From: CAWKDC01 sp964383495
GTDB lineage: Bacteria; Pseudomonadota; Gammaproteobacteria; JABCZS01
Assembly (NCBI GenBank): GCA_964383495.1
Contig: CAYLHG010000001.1
Span: 124,001-188,000, forward strand
Length of the DNA: 64,000 bases
Direction: 5' to 3'
The position numbers were made by a program, and so were the translations under genes. This document shows positions 53,185 through 61,350 of this stretch, one piece after another; the stretch's first letter is position 1, and each line of letters begins with the position of its first letter. Under the pieces are notes generated by a model. It ran no database searches. It saw only the letters and a program-made list of their open reading frames with translations, and was not told the origin of the DNA.

Positions 53185-54398
53185 TGTGCGCGGTCACTTA
53201 CTTTTGCAGGCACCCCACGTACAAATTGCGTGCAAGGTAAAGTACGTTGAACTTGCTGTTCATCATCCAACGTTAATACACCTGTTGCTCCATCAAATGC
53301 AAGATTACGTTGCGCCGCCATACGAGGTAACATTGGAATAATTTCATATGCATCTACACCCATCGCATATAAACGCATTTGTGGGCGCGGCTCGCTTGGC
53401 CATAATTGCACCACAGCATCATCAGGTGTGCCCATTTTGTGATGACGCGGTGTTTCAATCACCCATGGAATATCACAAAACGTAACACCATCTAAATCAT
53501 GATCCGCTTTAGGATTGGGAGCACCATTATATACACTTGCTGTTGCGTAAACAGGCCAATATCCTGCAAAGTAAAACCGCAATAAAGGCGGAATTTGGCG
53601 CGCTTCAAACGGCATTGCTGCCATGAATACCATATCAACATCATCTCGTGGTTTTAATACAAACGGGGCTGCTGTTTTTGTGCGCATGGCTTTATCCATG
53701 GCCGCCATTTCTGCTTCTGTAATATGTAGCGCTGATTTTACCACTTCAGATAAATTATCTCGCGTTGAGAAAAACACAACCTCCCGTATTTCGCCTCCTT
53801 CGCGATTAAAGGCTGCTTTAAATGCACTGGCTACACGTCTTCCCCATGAACCTTCTTGTATAAACAAGAGCGCGCTTCGCTTACCGTTTGCATAAGCCAC
53901 TTTTGCTGCTTGAAAAGCTTCATCTTCAGGGGAAAGGCCAAATTGGTATAACACTTTTGAATCAAGATCCAGCGAATTCAATGCCAAAATAGGCACACGA
54001 GGATCTCCCGCTTTCATTAATATTTCCAGTGCAGGCTTGGTTAAAGGCCCTACAATAAATTCTGCGCCTTGCGCTAATGCTTTTTGATATGCATTTAAAA
54101 TATTTCTATCGCCTTGTGTATCAATCACCGTAATCGCAGGAAGCCCTGTTGATCTTGTTTTTGCATCTACATAATAAGCGGCGAAAAAGCCATCTCGAAC
54201 TGCTTGCCCCTGTGCTTTTAAATCACCCTGCAAAGGCAATAATAAGGCAACACGTTTTGGGTAGGTTAATGCATCTGCTGCCGCAGTAAAATCATTTTCG
54301 CCAGGAGTCGGTACTGTTTGACAAGCAGATAATGCAAAAAGCAGACAACCCATCATGAAGCATGATAAAATGCGCGAAATTCGGTAAAATCCTTCCAT
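53181..54398 (-). CDS. lpoA: Penicillin-binding protein activator LpoA, short form
   Basis: Outer-membrane lipoprotein, 405 residues. The signal peptide ends in a lipobox, FALSACQTVP (Cys about 26). The rest is the periplasmic-binding-like LppC domain: KRVALLLPLQGDLKAQGQAV near residue 48, then GAEFIVGPLTKPALEIL and DDVDMVFMAAMPFEARQI. E. coli LpoA has a further N-terminal TPR domain of roughly 250 residues that is missing here. LpoA stimulates PBP1A. Divergent from rsmI, as in E. coli. Confidence 0.88.
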   Translation of the reverse strand: MEGFYRISRILSCFMMGCLLFALSACQTVPTPGENDFTAAADALTYPKRVALLLPLQGDLKAQGQAVRDGFFAAYYVDAKTRSTGLPAITVIDTQGDRNILNAYQKALAQGAEFIVGPLTKPALEILMKAGDPRVPILALNSLDLDSKVLYQFGLSPEDEAFQAAKVAYANGKRSALLFIQEGSWGRRVASAFKAAFNREGGEIREVVFFSTRDNLSEVVKSALHITEAEMAAMDKAMRTKTAAPFVLKPRDDVDMVFMAAMPFEARQIPPLLRFYFAGYWPVYATASVYNGAPNPKADHDLDGVTFCDIPWVIETPRHHKMGTPDDAVVQLWPSEPRPQMRLYAMGVDAYEIIPMLPRMAAQRNLAFDGATGVLTLDDEQQVQRTLPCTQFVRGVPAKVSDRAQ

Positions 54399-54423
54399 AA
54401 CTTACTCCTATGAGTGGCAAATA

Positions 54424-55257
54424 ATGGCAGAAAAAGGCACGTTGTACATTGTGGCGACCCCTATCGGTAATTTGGAAGACATTACCCAGCGGGCACAACA
54501 CATTTTACACCAGGTTGACGCAATTGTGGCGGAAGACACTCGCCATACGGGACATTTATTAAAACATTTAGGGATTCAACGCCCTTTAATAGCTTACCAT
54601 GCTCATAACGAGCATGACAAAACAAATTTTTTGTTAGAAAAACTCTCAGCAGGAGAATCGCTGGCTTTAGTCAGTGATGCAGGAACGCCCTTAATTAGCG
54701 ATCCCGGCTTTCCTTTAGTTCGCGCGGCACAAGAAGCAGGCATCTCGGTCGTTCCTATTCCAGGCGCTTGTGCATTGGTTACAGCGCTTTGTGCTTCTGG
54801 CCTTCCTGCGCTTCCTTTTTATTTTGCCGGTTTTTTATCGCCTAAAAAAGGAGCTCGGGACGCGGAGTTAGAATCTTTAAAATCTTTGGATGCAACATTA
54901 ATTTTTTACGAAGCGCCACACAGAATATTAGACACTTTGCAGGCCATGCATGCGGTGCTGGGAAATCGAATGGCTTGTTTGGCGCGCGAGCTTACCAAAC
55001 AATTTGAAACCGTGATTCGCGCCCCACTTGAGGTGTTAGTATCAAAAGTAGAGCAAGATGCGCATCAACAAAAAGGGGAAATGGTATTATTAGTGGAGGG
55101 GAGCACAAAGAATAAGGATGATACCGATTCAGATAGGATCTTATCCATTTTGCTCAAAGAATTACCTGTAAAGCAAGCAGTAAGTTTATGTGTTGAAATC
55201 ACTGGCGAAGCAAAGAATGTGTTGTATAAGAAGGCCATTGAGATCACCGGAAATTGA
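54424..55257 (+). CDS. rsmI: 16S rRNA (cytidine-1402-2'-O)-methyltransferase
   Basis: 277 residues, SAM-dependent tetrapyrrole-methylase fold. LYIVATPIGNLEDITQRA is the start, VAEDTRHTGHLLKHLGI and LVSDAGTPLISDPGFPLV (about 85) are diagnostic, and IPGACALVTALCASGLP follows. It methylates the same C1402 as RsmH from the dcw cluster. In E. coli the gene is adjacent and divergent to lpoA, as here. Confidence 0.96.
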   Translation: MAEKGTLYIVATPIGNLEDITQRAQHILHQVDAIVAEDTRHTGHLLKHLGIQRPLIAYHAHNEHDKTNFLLEKLSAGESLALVSDAGTPLISDPGFPLVRAAQEAGISVVPIPGACALVTALCASGLPALPFYFAGFLSPKKGARDAELESLKSLDATLIFYEAPHRILDTLQAMHAVLGNRMACLARELTKQFETVIRAPLEVLVSKVEQDAHQQKGEMVLLVEGSTKNKDDTDSDRILSILLKELPVKQAVSLCVEITGEAKNVLYKKAIEITGN

Positions 55258-55298
55258 AAATAACCGTTCAGAGGGTAATCTAAACTTCCGGTGAACGG
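55244..55298 (+). promoter_or_regulatory. Alternative hairpins at the rsmI 3' end
   Basis: TCACCGGAA (55244-55252) pairs with TTCCGGTGA (55286-55294), and CCGTTCA (55264-55270) pairs with TGAACGG (55292-55298). The two right arms overlap, so only one hairpin can form at a time. No T-run follows, so efficient termination is doubtful. Confidence 0.35.
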
Positions 55299-55442
55299 CT
55301 ATATTTGAGGCAAGGTTTATAAATAACATGAGCATTTCGACGATGGATTTTAGCGCGAGATTGCCCAAAGAGAGCCGTTCGCATAGCTGTACTAACGCTT
55401 ACGATTGAAATGATTGCGACACAAAAAATCATCTGTCTCTAG

Positions 55443-55474
55443 GTGTAGAGGCGCATAATATGCGCGCCCCTACG
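55443..55474. repeat. GC-rich palindromic dispersed repeat, copy D
   Basis: GTAGAGGCGCATAATATGCG then CGCCCCTACG is a near-perfect palindrome, and equals the terminal palindrome of the copies at 11580-11600 and 50341-50364. It lies at the 3' end of the 55470 gene, at the left edge of the accessory island. Confidence 0.6.
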
Positions 55475-56327
55475 GAGAAATCTCAATCTGGCTATTATTT
55501 TCTTTACCACTTGATGACTGACTGCCCATACTAAGCCTGACTGGTTTCCGAGGGCTAGGATATTGTTGCGCAGATACATTTGAGCCGACAGCTGAGAGAG
55601 GAGTAGCATCAACAACCCCCGTGTCGCCTCTACTCAATTCGGTGATAAGATGTAATGGAGAACGACGCAATGGAGGGGGTGAATGCAAATGCATTGTGCT
55701 GCTTGCATTGCTATTATCTAGCCCCTCTGGTTGCTGGAATGCATCTTCCGCCGCTGCTAAGTCTTGATCACGCTCTTCATCTTCTTTTCTTCGCGCATCC
55801 TCCTCTGCAAAACCATAAAAATAATCTGAAGAACTCAACGACTTCGCTGGTGAATATTTTAAATTCTCAGAATTTTTAGCTTTAGGGGCTAAGGGACCCG
55901 AAGAAGCATCTCCAAGCAAGGGAGCGACTGCTGGAACGAGGGAATCAGGATCTGAGATAATGGTATCATTATTCGTGCGGTGCCCAGAAACATCGGCAGC
56001 ACCTTGTACCATATTTCTCACTGATAAATTTGTAATATTGGCATTACCAACAATAACACTTTCGTCCACTTCGAGGGGCATTGTACCCCACAGACTTTGA
56101 ATCCATACGCCTAACGCACGCACGCCGCTAAAAAAGTATGGAAGCGCAATCATGCTCACTACTGCAGATACAGCAGCTATTGTTGCTGCAATAGGAAGTG
56201 AAACAGAAAAAAACCATACCGCAACAAATGCTGCTGCTGCAGCAGCCAAAGTCACAGCAACATAATAAAGCCAGTGAGGACGGCTTTCCTGTACTAGTGC
56301 TTGTGCCTGCGTTTGTGGAGCTCCCAT
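55470..56327 (-). CDS. Hypothetical protein with N-terminal membrane pair and long disordered tail, 285 aa
   Basis: No family recognised. Two hydrophobic helices lie at about residues 20-43 and 45-65 (the second followed by YFFSGVRALGVWIQSLW). From about residue 85 the chain is polar, Ser/Pro/Asp-rich and probably disordered. It includes a strongly charged block, EEDARRKEDEERDQDLAAAE (about 175-194), near-identical in style to the acidic E-blocks described near the C-termini of Dot/Icm substrates, and ends SSSGKENNSQIEISP. A role as a secreted effector is speculation. One base separates it from the upstream gene (56329), so they form an operon. Confidence 0.6.
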   Translation of the reverse strand: MGAPQTQAQALVQESRPHWLYYVAVTLAAAAAAFVAVWFFSVSLPIAATIAAVSAVVSMIALPYFFSGVRALGVWIQSLWGTMPLEVDESVIVGNANITNLSVRNMVQGAADVSGHRTNNDTIISDPDSLVPAVAPLLGDASSGPLAPKAKNSENLKYSPAKSLSSSDYFYGFAEEDARRKEDEERDQDLAAAEDAFQQPEGLDNSNASSTMHLHSPPPLRRSPLHLITELSRGDTGVVDATPLSAVGSNVSAQQYPSPRKPVRLSMGSQSSSGKENNSQIEISP

Positions 56328-56328
56328 A

Positions 56329-57699
56329 CTAAATCCTCCTCGGTTGTTGTCTTTCGCGCTTTTCTTTCAAAAATGAATAATTCGTTTCTAACTCTCTAAG
56401 GTATTGCACAAACCTTGATGAGACAGCTGATTTGCTATCGTAAGGTAATAACGATGTGCCATCTTGATTGGTTAGCATGTTTGCGATCCGCGAATATTTT
56501 GCATAAATTGCGGTCACGCAGATAATATCACTATTCCTTTGTGCTGCTGTTGCATCAACTGAGGAAGCTGTTAGCATGTTTTCTTTGTCATGAGTTTGAA
56601 CAGTAGGCTCTACCGAAGTTTGCTTCAAACGCGCAGCAACATCATCTGGAACACGCAAAGGTATTCGATCAGGTATATCAGCATCTTTTCTTAAAATAAC
56701 ACCCTGATCACATGCTTTTTTCACATGACGCTGGACATCCAAAGATTTAAATACTGAATAATCGCCCAATATTTCATCTATTGCTACAGAAGGGTTTTTT
56801 TCCTGACAGAATAATGCAGAAATCATCTTCCACAACAATACAACATTTGTTTGAGATTTTTTCTGAAGCTCGTAATTATATTGCAAAGTCAATAAAGCAA
56901 CCAAAAAAAGCTTGGAGGGGTTCCAATCATGGCTCATACCAAGCATAGAATGCAACATATTCTCAGGGGGTTTACCCTCCCTCACCCTTTGGCTCGCTGT
57001 TGTTTTTCCTGACTGGCCATCTTCTTGATATTGCCTCATAGTTTCTAGCAATGCTTCATTTTGTTTTTTTTGTTTCTCCGCATCGTCAGCCATTTGCGCA
57101 AATACTTTTTGAGCACCCATCGTTACCTCTTGATAGGCAAGCGCTGTATTAGATAAAAAACTAAACGCATAGCGCAATTCACCCAGAATTTCATTTAAAT
57201 AAACAAGCGCTTCACCTTTTGTTTTCCTGTCCTGAATATTATAAACAGATGATATGGCAAGCGATGCGCAAGCATAAGCATCTTTAGGAATATTTTGGTT
57301 GTGAACATTCTGCAATGAAAAAGTTTTTCTCAATTTATCTAGCGCAGGATCGTTAATCTTCTCAAGCAATTTCTGAACAGCACCGATTATGTTAGCAATG
57401 AGTTGCACACTGCTTTCTTTGTTCGAATTAATATTTGCATCTAGCGAAGATTTTAATGCGTGAAAATATGCATACGCTATCCAAAATTTTTCCTCATTTT
57501 TATCATCTTCATATTTTGTCAGCACCGCCATCATTTTTCTGGGGGAAATTTTTGTTTTCTTTTCGTCGGTATAAACATCTTCACTTAATAGCGAGGCATA
57601 TAAGCTACTCATCTCAATATGGCTCAACCCTGCATGAACCTCATGTTGATCTACTAAATTATGGTGTGACTGACTTTGTGAAGAAAAAAAACTAAACAT
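56329..57699 (-). CDS. Hypothetical helical protein, 456 aa
   Basis: No family recognised. Mainly alpha-helical and soluble with no signal peptide. A Ser/His/Gln-rich start (MFSFFSSQSQSHHN) is followed by a helical body. A charged coiled-coil segment lies near residues 195-225 (DDAEKQKKQNEALLETMRQY). The C-terminus is polar and basic (FLKEKRERQQPRRI). It is the first gene of the two-gene minus operon and diverges from the PAAR-like gene across a shared regulatory region with a 32-bp dyad. AGGATAG precedes the ATG. Confidence 0.62.
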   Translation of the reverse strand: MFSFFSSQSQSHHNLVDQHEVHAGLSHIEMSSLYASLLSEDVYTDEKKTKISPRKMMAVLTKYEDDKNEEKFWIAYAYFHALKSSLDANINSNKESSVQLIANIIGAVQKLLEKINDPALDKLRKTFSLQNVHNQNIPKDAYACASLAISSVYNIQDRKTKGEALVYLNEILGELRYAFSFLSNTALAYQEVTMGAQKVFAQMADDAEKQKKQNEALLETMRQYQEDGQSGKTTASQRVREGKPPENMLHSMLGMSHDWNPSKLFLVALLTLQYNYELQKKSQTNVVLLWKMISALFCQEKNPSVAIDEILGDYSVFKSLDVQRHVKKACDQGVILRKDADIPDRIPLRVPDDVAARLKQTSVEPTVQTHDKENMLTASSVDATAAQRNSDIICVTAIYAKYSRIANMLTNQDGTSLLPYDSKSAVSSRFVQYLRELETNYSFLKEKRERQQPRRI

Positions 57700-57808
57700 C
57701 TATCCTGCCCCTGCTTCTGTAAATTAGGCATAGGCTATCACACTCTCTTAATGCCACACAATACCAAATTGGTGATGCCTTGCATAAAAGAAATTAATAT
57801 TTGTTTAA

Positions 57809-57840
57809 GCTTACAAGCTAACACTTGTTAGTTTATAAGC
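57809..57840. promoter_or_regulatory. 32-bp dyad between divergent island genes
   Basis: GCTTA-CAAG-CTAACA-CT-TGTTAG-TTTA-TAAGC is symmetric about 57824/57825, with inner arms CTAACA/TGTTAG and outer arms GCTTA/TAAGC at equal spacing. Its place between divergent genes suggests a regulator binding site. The rest of the 294-base gap is AT-rich with no further gene. Confidence 0.55.
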
Positions 57841-57882
57841 AAAATATATTGATATCCCTTCAAAATAATGAAGTAAATATTA

Positions 57883-57911
57883 TTGACAGGCTACCTCCTC
57901 CTCAGTATGAT
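57883..57911 (+). promoter_or_regulatory. Near-consensus sigma70 promoter of the PAAR-like gene
   Basis: TTGACA (57883-57888), a 17-bp spacer, and TATGAT (57906-57911): 11 of 12 consensus bases. The transcript should start near 57918, giving a leader of about 75 nt to the ATG at 57994. Confidence 0.75.
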
Positions 57912-57993
57912 TTTTCCTAAAAACAACGAGAAGATAGAGATGCAGCGGGGCGCGTTTTGCGTAAGTCCTGTAGAAGAAAATTCAGGAGTGAAC

Positions 57994-60900
57994 ATGGCCA
58001 CTGTTATCTTCACCAATGGCGTACTTTATATTAACGACGAGCCTGTTATTCATGAAGGGTCTGAAGGCTTTGGAGAAATGCAACAACTTTGTTGGGTTCG
58101 CGTGGGGGATCAACGCATTATTCAACCCGTCACTACGCGCGTTTACGCAAAAGATTTAGAAAATTTATCCAATGTGACAGTAGACGGTTATCGCGTTGCA
58201 ACCATTAAATCTTATTTCAAAAAAAGCTATGGTGATGAACATACCGAAGGGGGCGTAAAGAGTGGCACCAAAGGTGGTCCCGCTTACTTCACTACCGCCT
58301 CCCCTAACGTATCTGTAAAAGGCAACCACATTGTGCGACGTGGAGATTTAATCATTGCTAATAACGGTAATTCAGAGCCAGGCGCTTGGCAAGAAAATCT
58401 TCCTGCAGCACCTGCTTTTGCACAAAAATTAATATCAACTCCTCTACACTCTAATGCGTTGCCAAAAAAAATTAACATCAATATATTAATGTCTCCTCAT
58501 CACGAACAAACGGATCTCCCTTTCCAACGCGCATTACTTGCAACACCGGATGAACAAAAAAAATATTATCGCGAAGCATTAGGAGGAACGAAAAACAAAA
58601 ATACTATTACTTATGATATTGATGTGGACAATTCATCATTATTTACTATAAAAGAATGTTTGAACGATCCACTGGAAGGTTTATTAGAAATTGAATTAGG
58701 GAAAGCAAGCCCTTCACACGAAATAACATTACTTGCAACCGACTTAAAATTATTACACTCGCACGATAATGATATACGGCATATCGGCCCTCTTCACCGA
58801 TATACCTGGCTTTATTTATTTAAAGATAATTATCTATGGAGAGAATTCCAATATTTGCAATTACATCGTAACGTTTGTGAAATTAATTTAAAACAGCATG
58901 AAGGGAAAGATGAGCGCAGTTCTTCTGCGCGCATTCATCGAGGAATATTATTAACCTTGAGCGACAGCGAAGGAGAACATGAATATCATTATGTTGTTTC
59001 TCCTGTGCAATGGACATGGAAAGAAATAGAAAAAATGGGAGGCATTCTTCCAGGCGAAAAATCTACATCCGTGACAGCACGACAAGAAAAACGGCTTTAT
59101 AAACTTAATTTAAAATCGTTGATGTCTGCCAATACAGTCACACCCGATTACCAATGCTCAGGCAATATTGCTTGGATGCGTTATGAAGAGGAAGCATTAG
59201 CCGCACACATGCATCCAAAAGACATACTATACCGCTACCCGCACCCTGCATTGGCCGTGATTTACGTAAGAGACCCCTTAAATAATGCACTCAATTTAGC
59301 CAAAAATATCACTGAACGTTTCAACACTCATTTGGCTTTTTTGGCTAAAAATGAAGATTTATATCACGCTGCCAAATTAGTAGGTGATGTATTAACCTCT
59401 TTTGATAAACAGGGGGAAGATTACCGCAAACATGTGAGGGATGAAGGAAGGTTGAGGCACATTCCCATGTATGAAAAAACAGTGAAAGAATATACCGAAT
59501 TCATGGAAAAATCTGTACCTGGATTAATTGAATACATCAAACAAGCAAAAGAAAAGCACGCCTGGGACCATTTTTTAATGGATGATAGCAATGCATCAGA
59601 AGAAGCATCCGATTTATTAAAAAAAGAAGCGCACTATTGGATGACAATAGGTTTTGCGTTAAACCAAAGTGACGCAGGGCAAGATTTTTTAGGTCAATTG
59701 CTCATGGATGATACAAGCCCATTGCAACGAACACTCGCCCGACTTGAAAAATATGTACTGGATAGAAGCTTGCGAGACATTGTGATCGGGCTTTCAGAAG
59801 TATGCGGCACAGCAGCAGCACGCTTTGAGGGTGGAATGAAAAAAATCGTGGATTGGCTGCAGAGTTTTGTTAGCGATTTAGGAAAAATCGAGCTCATGGA
59901 AGTACCGTTAAGCATGATACTAGCGCCTCAGCGAGCGAAGCACGAACCGTTACTATTAGAACCTCACAGCAGCGTATATGGGCCGACAGGAGAAGAGCTT
60001 CTCTATCACAGCAAAGAAGAGCGGGAGATATTTGAGCCACGCAGTATGTATGATTCTGCTGTCGATAAAATTCATTACCGAGAAAGAACCGCAGTGAATG
60101 TGAAGGTGATCGCGTGGGCTGGAGAAATGCTACAACAAACGCGCGTTGAGTCTAAATTAGGTGTAGCTGTAAAGGGCGAAAATGGTGTAGGTGTGAAAGT
60201 AGGAACAGCAGCAGATGGTAAAATTTCCAATCTTGCTGAAATAGATAAAGAAAGAATGCCGAATGTGATTAGATTATTTACGGCGCTGAGTGCGTTGAAT
60301 ACGGTACAGATTTATCAAGAAATAAAACGTAGAAAGCCAGAGTTACTTTCAACAGAGCAAGGATGGATATATGCAGAATTCATCGGCGCGTTATCAGAAA
60401 CGTTATATTTTGCAACGAGATTTACGGGGCATACGTTGTATCAAGCGTGTCGGTTGGAGTGGAAAAGTAAAGGTTTATTCATTCATTATATGTCTCTAGT
60501 TGGATTAAGTGCAGGCCTTATCGTAGATGGCGCAAAAATGTCTCAAGCTTTACAATCCGGAGCAACTGGACTTCTTGTTGGACATGGATTTAATTTTACT
60601 GCTGGCTTAATAGAGCTTGCTCTGCTTTTCTCTGATTTCAAATTTTTTCGAACTCTTCTTAGTTTTGCTCCCATATCTCTTACAATTCCAGCTTTTGTAT
60701 GTTTAGTCATCGGAACGTTAGTTGTGTGGTATTTTACCAAGAATGAATGGGAAGAATGGCTTTTTCAATCCCCTTGGGGAACAGCAGATAACCATGAAAC
60801 CACTTACACCAAAACGATTCAAAAATTGTTAGATATTCTCACGCTTATTTATGTAGCGGATATTAGCTATCAAGATTTGAGTTTAAATGAAAAAGTAGCA

Positions 60901-61350
60901 GAATGGGCGCGGATTTCCGCAGATAGTCCCAGCGAATTAATTTCAATTACTCACCCTACACACGAAATACTCATCCACAGCCCTATTCATTTAACTTTTT
61001 ACATTCAAAAAATGGAAGATACACACATCGTCACACAACTCTTTAAAATACATCGGGAAAACAAAAAAATTACTGCCATCGAAAGGTGGCATTATCAACA
61101 ATATAACGAAAGCAAAGAAGGGATTCATGTGATGAGATTAGGGTTGCCGGCTAAAATACTAGCCAACACATGGGAAAAATTAATATTCAGCATCAAATAT
61201 TACACCATGAAAGAAGGCTATACAACGCTTTTAGAATCCAAAAACTATCGTATCGAATATGATTTTGCTTACTACCAATACAAGGCAACATTAGTGGATG
61301 AGTATAAGCCTTACGGAGGGATCCATGAAGATCAGCAATCTAATCCATAA
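57994..61350 (+). CDS. PAAR-like (DUF4150-type) domain protein with C-terminal membrane helices; candidate type VI-type effector
   Basis: 1118 residues from the ATG at 57994, chosen because CAGGAGTGAAC precedes it and because the longer frame starts inside the -35 box. Residues about 1-125 match the PAAR-like domain: ATVIFTNGVLYINDEPV, then SGTKGGPAYFTTASPNVSVK and GNHIVRRGDLIIANNGN. PAAR proteins sharpen the spike of contractile systems and carry toxins. A long middle region of unknown fold (about 150-760) contains charged helices. Residues about 828-925 hold three hydrophobic helices (for example IELALLFSDF, PAFVCLVIGTLVVWYF), which suggests a membrane-acting toxin in the style of VasX-like effectors. 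The last about 190 residues are soluble. The next gene overlaps it by 26 bases. No type VI core genes are in the window. Confidence 0.72.
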   Translation: MATVIFTNGVLYINDEPVIHEGSEGFGEMQQLCWVRVGDQRIIQPVTTRVYAKDLENLSNVTVDGYRVATIKSYFKKSYGDEHTEGGVKSGTKGGPAYFTTASPNVSVKGNHIVRRGDLIIANNGNSEPGAWQENLPAAPAFAQKLISTPLHSNALPKKININILMSPHHEQTDLPFQRALLATPDEQKKYYREALGGTKNKNTITYDIDVDNSSLFTIKECLNDPLEGLLEIELGKASPSHEITLLATDLKLLHSHDNDIRHIGPLHRYTWLYLFKDNYLWREFQYLQLHRNVCEINLKQHEGKDERSSSARIHRGILLTLSDSEGEHEYHYVVSPVQWTWKEIEKMGGILPGEKSTSVTARQEKRLYKLNLKSLMSANTVTPDYQCSGNIAWMRYEEEALAAHMHPKDILYRYPHPALAVIYVRDPLNNALNLAKNITERFNTHLAFLAKNEDLYHAAKLVGDVLTSFDKQGEDYRKHVRDEGRLRHIPMYEKTVKEYTEFMEKSVPGLIEYIKQAKEKHAWDHFLMDDSNASEEASDLLKKEAHYWMTIGFALNQSDAGQDFLGQLLMDDTSPLQRTLARLEKYVLDRSLRDIVIGLSEVCGTAAARFEGGMKKIVDWLQSFVSDLGKIELMEVPLSMILAPQRAKHEPLLLEPHSSVYGPTGEELLYHSKEEREIFEPRSMYDSAVDKIHYRERTAVNVKVIAWAGEMLQQTRVESKLGVAVKGENGVGVKVGTAADGKISNLAEIDKERMPNVIRLFTALSALNTVQIYQEIKRRKPELLSTEQGWIYAEFIGALSETLYFATRFTGHTLYQACRLEWKSKGLFIHYMSLVGLSAGLIVDGAKMSQALQSGATGLLVGHGFNFTAGLIELALLFSDFKFFRTLLSFAPISLTIPAFVCLVIGTLVVWYFTKNEWEEWLFQSPWGTADNHETTYTKTIQKLLDILTLIYVADISYQDLSLNEKVAEWARISADSPSELISITHPTHEILIHSPIHLTFYIQKMEDTHIVTQLFKIHRENKKITAIERWHYQQYNESKEGIHVMRLGLPAKILANTWEKLIFSIKYYTMKEGYTTLLESKNYRIEYDFAYYQYKATLVDEYKPYGGIHEDQQSNP

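Noticed and set aside
55258..55469. RNase P RNA gene next to rsmI, as in some gammaproteobacteria
   Set aside because: The conserved GGAAAGTCCGGGC-type and ACAGAA-type segments are absent; only hairpins and a palindromic repeat are present.
57883..57993. TTG start at 57883 for the PAAR-like gene (37 extra residues)
   Set aside because: The TTG is the start of a perfect -35 box (TTGACA) with TATGAT 17 bp later; the ATG at 57994 has CAGGAG at proper spacing and begins the conserved domain.
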